From assembly GCA_947624195.1 (NCBI GenBank), contig CANQJH010000009.1, forward strand, positions 1 through 48,839: a stretch of 48,839 nucleotides of DNA. Direction: 5' to 3'. Below the pieces are notes generated by a model. That model made no database searches and was not told where the DNA came from. It saw nothing but the letters and a program-made list of their open reading frames with translations. The position numbers and the translations under genes were made by a program. Source of the DNA: an uncultured Clostridia bacterium (lineage in GTDB: Bacteria > Bacillota > Clostridia > TANB77 > CAG-508). Numbering within the stretch: position 1 is the first letter of the stretch; each line of letters opens with the position of its first letter. Below, piece by piece: positions 44,766 to 48,839 of this stretch.

Positions 44766-44831
44766 CCCCCGAGTTTTGATAGGATGTCAAAACTCATAGG
44801 GGGTTAGGAAGTTCGGCAAAGCCAACTTCCT
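44766..44831 (+). other. Candidate origin of transfer (oriT)
   Basis: Two adjacent GC-rich hairpins just before the relaxase gene: CCCCC-GAGTTTTGA (44766-44779) with TCAAAACTC...GGGGG (44787-44803), and AGGAAGTT-GGC (44806-44817) with GCC-AACTTCCT (44821-44831). Position and composition fit an oriT; the nick site is not identified. Confidence 0.55.
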
Positions 44832-44865
44832 ATGCTACGAAGCAATCTCTAAAGGAGGTAAAAAA

Positions 44866-45795
44866 ATGAGCGAAGAATTGGCATATTCTATTCACTTAGG
44901 CAGTGATAAAAATAAAACCACAAAAGCGAAAGAAATTGCAAAAAATAATCCATCAGAAACGACATCATTTTCAAACAATGGAATACAAAATTCAACTCAA
45001 CTTTCAAAAGTAAATAAACACAATTTAAGAGATTATGATAATGATAAAGATAATATTTGCATTATCTATGGAACAGATAATTTATATAAAGATGTTCAAA
45101 ACTTATATTTACAAGAATTTGAACAAGCAAGAATTGAATATAATGAAAAGCAAACTCGTGAAGATAGAAAAATAAATGACTATTTTAAGCATATATCAAA
45201 AGATAAACAAAAGGATTTAGCTTGTGAATTTATAATAGAACTTGGAGATATGGACTTTTGGAACGATAAGGATATGACTTATAGAAGGAGAATGATTAAT
45301 GTCTTTAAAGAACAAATACAAGATTTAATGAAAATCGTGCCAGAGTTCAAAATTGCAAATGCAGTAATACATTTTGACGAAATATCTCCTCATTTGCATT
45401 TAGTAGGCGTTCCAATAAAAGATAACTATAAAAAGGGTATGAGAAAACAACCAGCAAAATCAAAAGTTTTTACAAAAGAGTCTTTACAAAGAATACAAGA
45501 TGAAATGAGAAATTGTTGTATAAAATCTTATAATAAAGTCTATTGCGAAAATTCACTACTAAAGAAAAAGCAAAAAGGTAGAAATCGAGATATAAACATT
45601 AAGGATATGGGAGATTATAGAGAAATAAAAAAACAATTAAAGAAAAAAGAAGAAAGACTAAAAGAAGCAAATAATCAAACTAAAAAAATAGAAGATAAAA
45701 GTAAAACTATAAATGAGATATTGGAGAATTTAAAGCCAACTAAATTAAATAAAAATAATAAGCTTATTTCTAACGAGGATGTCGAAAAATTATAA
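44866..45795 (+). CDS. Plasmid mobilization relaxase (Pre/Mob family), possibly frame-split
   Basis: 309 residues. The relaxase core has AVIHFDEISPHLHLVGVPI (about 165-183), the HxDE...PHxH metal site of Mob_Pre relaxases, preceded by ACEFIIELGDMDFW. A Lys-rich helical end stops at 45795. The next frame opens 17 nt earlier and continues with a coiled-coil sequence, so the two may be one relaxase split by a +1 change. That site (GAAAAATTATAATG) has no CGG and an A-run. AAAGGAGG precedes ATG 44866. Confidence 0.85.
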   Translation: MSEELAYSIHLGSDKNKTTKAKEIAKNNPSETTSFSNNGIQNSTQLSKVNKHNLRDYDNDKDNICIIYGTDNLYKDVQNLYLQEFEQARIEYNEKQTREDRKINDYFKHISKDKQKDLACEFIIELGDMDFWNDKDMTYRRRMINVFKEQIQDLMKIVPEFKIANAVIHFDEISPHLHLVGVPIKDNYKKGMRKQPAKSKVFTKESLQRIQDEMRNCCIKSYNKVYCENSLLKKKQKGRNRDINIKDMGDYREIKKQLKKKEERLKEANNQTKKIEDKSKTINEILENLKPTKLNKNNKLISNEDVEKL

Positions 45796-46249
45796 TGAAG
45801 AAGTAAAAAATATAACTCAAACAGTAAGAAGTGTAAATGACTTAAATATGGCGATTGAAGATTTTGAACACTCTGCATTTGAAATTGAAAAAGAAAATCG
45901 TTCATTAAAATATCAATTAGAACAAAAAGACGATGAAATTAATAATCTAAAAAAAGATTTATCACTTAAAGATAAAGTTATAGATAAATTACAAACTGAA
46001 AAAGAAAAAATAAAACAAGAATTACAGAAATTCAAGGGATTTTGGCATAGTCTTATAGGACATTTTCATAAAAGAATTTGCTATGATAAAGATAAGAACT
46101 ATAAAATTGTGAGTGATGATTTATATAAAAATGGTATATTTGATAGCAATGATAATGAAATTGCTAATAATATTTATAGAAAAGTAACTATACCAGAAAA
46201 CAATAAAATTGAAAAAAATAGAAAGAAAAATAATGATACAAGATTTTAG
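45779..46249 (+). CDS. Coiled-coil protein, C-terminal part of the relaxase or a coupled gene
   Basis: 156 residues, beginning MSKNYNEEVKNITQTVRSVN and continuing as a long coiled coil (RSLKYQLEQKDDEINNLKKD, VIDKLQTEKEKIKQELQKFK), then a mixed end. Pre/Mob relaxases usually carry such a coiled C-terminus. The start overlaps the relaxase by 17 nt with only a marginal SD (AACGAGG adjacent to the ATG). So either translational coupling or a frameshifted single gene. Confidence 0.65.
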   Translation: MSKNYNEEVKNITQTVRSVNDLNMAIEDFEHSAFEIEKENRSLKYQLEQKDDEINNLKKDLSLKDKVIDKLQTEKEKIKQELQKFKGFWHSLIGHFHKRICYDKDKNYKIVSDDLYKNGIFDSNDNEIANNIYRKVTIPENNKIEKNRKKNNDTRF

Positions 46250-46267
46250 TAAGGAGGTAATTTGATT

Positions 46268-46573
46268 ATGGAAACAGATAAAGTAAAATATTTAATAGAT
46301 ATGATAAATGATATGAATATAAAAGATAAATTAAGATTAGCAATATGTATGAGTAATAGTAGCTATACTAATCTAAAATATGATAAGCCTAAAATGTTTG
46401 AAAAATTTGATAGTATGTTAAAAGAAATTGATGATGAATATAAAACGACCTTAATAAATTTTGCTAAATATCATCTTATAATGTTTGCAATGGCTAAAAT
46501 TATGGAGATGACAAAAGAAGAACAAAATCAGATTGCACTATATTTATTTAATAATATAAATATTTATGATTAA
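46268..46573 (+). CDS. Unknown helical protein, 101 residues
   Basis: AAGGAGG lies 10 nt before ATG 46268 (a TTG at 46262 is closer than usual). All-alpha composition (METDKVKYLIDMINDMNIKD ... ALYLFNNINIYD). No membrane segment. It belongs to the mobile element by position. Not recognised. Confidence 0.6.
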   Translation: METDKVKYLIDMINDMNIKDKLRLAICMSNSSYTNLKYDKPKMFEKFDSMLKEIDDEYKTTLINFAKYHLIMFAMAKIMEMTKEEQNQIALYLFNNINIYD

Positions 46574-46578
46574 CTTAA

Positions 46579-46622
46579 AAGATATAATAGAGTAGTATTG
46601 ACAGTACTCTATTATCTTTTTT
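46579..46622. terminator. Bidirectional terminator
   Basis: GATA-TAATAGAGTA (46581-46594) pairs with TACTCTATTATC (46605-46616), T-run on the plus strand; it overlaps the stop of the minus-strand regulator. Confidence 0.75.
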
Positions 46623-46857
46623 ATTCTGACATTACATCATTAAAAAGTGGATCATCAAAAAAATCTTTTAGAGTAATATTTAAAGCTTCACAAATGCATT
46701 CAATAATTTCAATATGAAGATATTTTCTCTTCCCAGATAAAAATTTAGACAATGTTGAACGAGATATTCCAGCTAAAGTACTTAACTTTGATACAGTAAT
46801 GTCCCTTTCACTTATTAAATTAAGGATTCTTTGTTTAATAGCGTTTGAAAGTTTCAT
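46621..46857 (-). CDS. Xre/Cro-type transcriptional regulator
   Basis: 78 residues, almost only a helix-turn-helix: RILNLISERDITVSKLSTLA, then GISRSTLSKFLSGKRKY and ECICEALNITLKDFF. GGAGAA lies before the ATG at 46857. It is divergent from the pilin-like GLUG gene, and the shared 110-bp region holds an inverted repeat over that gene's -35. It probably controls itself, the mobile element, or the surface gene. Confidence 0.88.
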   Translation of the reverse strand: MKLSNAIKQRILNLISERDITVSKLSTLAGISRSTLSKFLSGKRKYLHIEIIECICEALNITLKDFFDDPLFNDVMSE

Positions 46858-46913
46858 AAATTCTCCTATCCATTTATTTATTCTAAATTTATTTTATAAA
46901 AAAATTTGTTATC

Positions 46914-46947
46914 ATTTGTTGACAAACGCCAACAAATAGAATAAAAT
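46914..46947 (+). promoter_or_regulatory. Promoter of the GLUG gene with overlapping operator
   Basis: TTGACA (46919-46924), 17-bp spacer, TAAAAT (46942-46947). ATTTGTTG (46914-46921) and CAACAAAT (46930-46937) form an inverted repeat overlapping the -35, a natural site for the divergent Xre protein. Confidence 0.65.
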
Positions 46948-46984
46948 ATTATTAAATAAATTTTTTATGGATTGGAGAAAACAA

Positions 46985-48560
46985 ATGATGAAAAGAAATC
47001 AAAAAGGTATAACTTTAATCGCATTAGTAATAACAATAATTATTATGTTAATTTTAGCAGGAGTAGCATTAAACATTGCATTAGGAGATAACGGAATATT
47101 TAAAATGGCACAGAAAGCAACAGAAAAATATAAGACAGCTCAAAGTGAGGAAGACAGCACAATGCAAGAAATATCAGATGAATTGCAAGGATTAATAGGA
47201 AAAGGAAAAGATGACAAAACGCCAGGAGTAATAGATGGAGAAGGAACAGAGGAAAAGCCATTTTTAATAGAAAGTATAGAAGACTTAGTACAATTATCCA
47301 ACAATGTAAATGCAGGAACAACATACGAAAATCAAATAGTAAAGTTAGCAGTAAATTTAGATTTTAAGTCAGAAGATTCATATGTAAATAGCAAAAATAA
47401 AACGTATGGTGATATAAATGGAATAAACGGAGCAGAAGAATTAAAGACAGAATTAATAACGGGAACAGGATTTAAATCAATAGGAAATGACCAAAAACAA
47501 TTTAAAGGAACTTTTGACGGACAAAATAGGACAATAAGTAATTTGTATATAAATGTAGCAGCAAACTATCAAGGGTTATTTGGATATGTTGGAAATAATG
47601 GTACAGTAAAAAATCTAACAATATCAAATGCAGATATTAATTGTGAATCAAGTCGTATAGGAACATTAACAGGACATGTAAATGGAGGAACAATAGAAAA
47701 TATTAAAACCAACAATGGAAAAGTAACAGGAAATCAATTTGTAGGAGGGATAGTAGGAGGATGTTATAATAAATCAACAATAAACAATTGTATAAACAAT
47801 AATAATATAATATCAAAAGGAAAACTAAATAGTGAGGATAATAATATTCATTTAACAGCCGGAGGTATATCGGGAATTTGTGATAATAGTACTATAATGA
47901 ATTCCCATAACATAGGTACAGTGTATGCCATTCAAGGTATAGAATTGGGAGGCATAGTAGGAGTTGCAGGTATTAATGCAATAATTGATTCATGCTATAA
48001 TGAAGGTAAAATAGGAGATTCAGAGAATAATTGTCTTGCCACTAGTATAGGAGGAATTGCAGGAGATATTTCAACGAATTCCAAGGTTTCTAAGAGCTAT
48101 AATATAGGAGAAATAGCAGGAAGAGGTGCTGTTGGAGGAATAGTAGGCAATCTAGGATGGAATGCAAAAGCGTATATAGAAAATTGCTATAATATAGGTG
48201 TAGTAACATCAATTCAAGGAAACATTGGTGGAATATGTTATGCAAATGCCTCAACAACAGAAAGTGAAATAAAAAATTGCTATAATGTGGGCTATGTAAA
48301 TGCAACCGCCGCAATAAATAGTAATATTCGGAAGCATTGCTGGAGTAGGAAATGAAGAAAACACAAAAGTAACTAATTGTTATTATTTAAGTGGAACATA
48401 CGAAGGTGGAATAAATGGAAAAGATGTTGAAAAGCAAGCAGAAGCAAGACAACAGGGAGAAATGACAACACAAAGTTTTGTAGATTTACTTAACAGTGGA
48501 AGTGAAACAAAGCCATGGAAAAAAGGCAAAGAATATCCAATATTATCATGGCAAAATTAA
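46985..48560 (+). CDS. Pilin-like protein with GLUG-type repeats, +1 frameshift at CGG near the end
   Basis: TTGGAGAA precedes ATG 46985. The N-terminus KRNQKGITLIALVITIIIML is the pilin-like head, followed by ALGDNGIFKMAQKA. After a short linker the body (about 130-450) consists of repeats of the type GGIVGxxxxxxTIxNCYNxG, the GLUG motif of surface adhesins and peptidases, a right-handed beta-helix. The frame ends at 48355 after an in-frame CGG (48330-48332). Skipping one C continues as GSIAGVGNEENTKVTNCYYL to a natural end YPILSWQN at 48560. The missing piece is the last repeat plus cap, so the intact protein is about 525 residues. Confidence 0.85.
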
Positions 48561-48580
48561 TAAAAAATTTTAAATAATAA

Positions 48581-48622
48581 AGTAAATTACCTCCGGCTAA
48601 GCTTAGCCGGAGGTAATTTACT
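48581..48622. other. Perfect 42-bp palindrome
   Basis: Two perfect 21-bp inverted arms with no spacer, centred on AAGCTT at 48601/48602, GC-rich inside (CCTCCGGCTAAG). It lies 20 bp after the GLUG gene. No T-run follows, so it may act as an RNA stabiliser, a terminator without T-run, or a DNA-level cruciform. Confidence 0.85.
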
Positions 48623-48683
48623 CATTTCCATACTTTTCTGCCCCCATAAAATATTCTCCTCCTATACTTTGGTGTGAAAAGTG

Positions 48684-48712
48684 TTGACTTTTACAAACAA
48701 TCTGTGTATAAT
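48684..48712 (+). promoter_or_regulatory. Promoter of a possible small RNA
   Basis: TTGACT (48684-48689), 17-bp spacer, TATAAT (48707-48712). Confidence 0.75.
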
Positions 48713-48718
48713 AAATAT

Positions 48719-48803
48719 AGGAAATGACAATTCCACAAACGTGGTTTTGCCGAATAGAGTTTACTCACATCTACTCGTCAAAGTACAGATGTGAGTTTTT
48801 ATT
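48719..48803 (+). ncRNA. Candidate small RNA or riboswitch-like attenuator, about 85 nt
   Basis: Starts just after the promoter and ends with a terminator: ACTCACATCT (48763-48772) pairs with AGATGTGAGT (48787-48796), then TTTT. A small inner hairpin CCACaaacGTGG (48733-48744) lies in the 5' part. No reading frame. The window ends 36 bases later, so a downstream gene may exist outside it. Confidence 0.55.
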
Positions 48804-48839
48804 ATTTATGTAGTTGCTTATCAACCCAGTTCTTATACA

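Overview
The window is chromosomal DNA of a low-GC, spore-forming Firmicute, most like an uncultured gut Clostridium relative. The evidence is AT-rich codon use, Shine-Dalgarno (SD) sites before nearly every gene, TTGACA/TATAAT promoters, the sporulation genes gpr and spoIVFB, and housekeeping gene order of the Firmicutes type (ylxM-ffh-rpsP-khpA-rimM-trmD-rplS, rplU-rpmA, murB-yvcK, holA...gpr). I cannot name a species.

Layout. 1-1.7 kb: a pilin-like surface protein whose C-terminus looks like the variable region of a diversity-generating retroelement (DGR), then a structured intergenic stretch. 1.7-6 kb: ftsZ, two small genes, an M23/SpoIVFB pair, a small unknown gene and a second pilin-like gene. 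6-10.6 kb: the SRP/ribosome operon. 10.7-16 kb: a kinase-like gene and deoD on the minus strand, then rsmE, rpoZ, a nucleotide kinase and dprA. 16-29 kb: a class A PBP, cysS, ftsH, rplU-rpmA, lexA, tdk, murB and yvcK. 29-32.3 kb: glycogen debranching enzyme and holA. 32.4-39.2 kb: an AT-rich island with a 24-residue Cys-containing peptide, three radical SAM/SPASM enzymes, a PqqD-like protein, two beta-rich proteins, an amidohydrolase and a GNAT enzyme, flanked by two related promoter cassettes. 39.4-42.3 kb: gpr, a TraX-like gene, an RluA-type synthase and a tRNA-Gly. 42.6-46.9 kb: a mobilizable element with a large serine recombinase, a candidate oriT, a relaxase and an Xre regulator. 47-48.8 kb: a large pilin-like GLUG-repeat protein and a possible small RNA.

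Main observation. Three genes (the first pilin-like gene, murB and the GLUG protein) are each broken by one +1 frameshift. In all three the in-frame codon at the break is CGG, and skipping its C restores the expected reading frame at a glycine codon (GGA, GGT, GGA). By my manual scan of both strands, CGG is used in frame nowhere else in about 14,000 codons. This fits either CGG being an unassigned or starved codon that drives +1 frameshifting, or a systematic sequencing error that inserts C before GG; raw reads would separate the two. The only tRNA in the window is a tRNA-Gly(UCC), the tRNA needed at all three sites, and it has C instead of the near-universal U at position 33.

A second observation is that three genes have a strong SD placed 28-51 nt upstream of the start codon with a perfect or near-perfect hairpin in between, so that folding brings the SD to a normal or near-normal distance. 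The radical SAM peptide island is the most complete candidate for an undescribed biosynthetic system.
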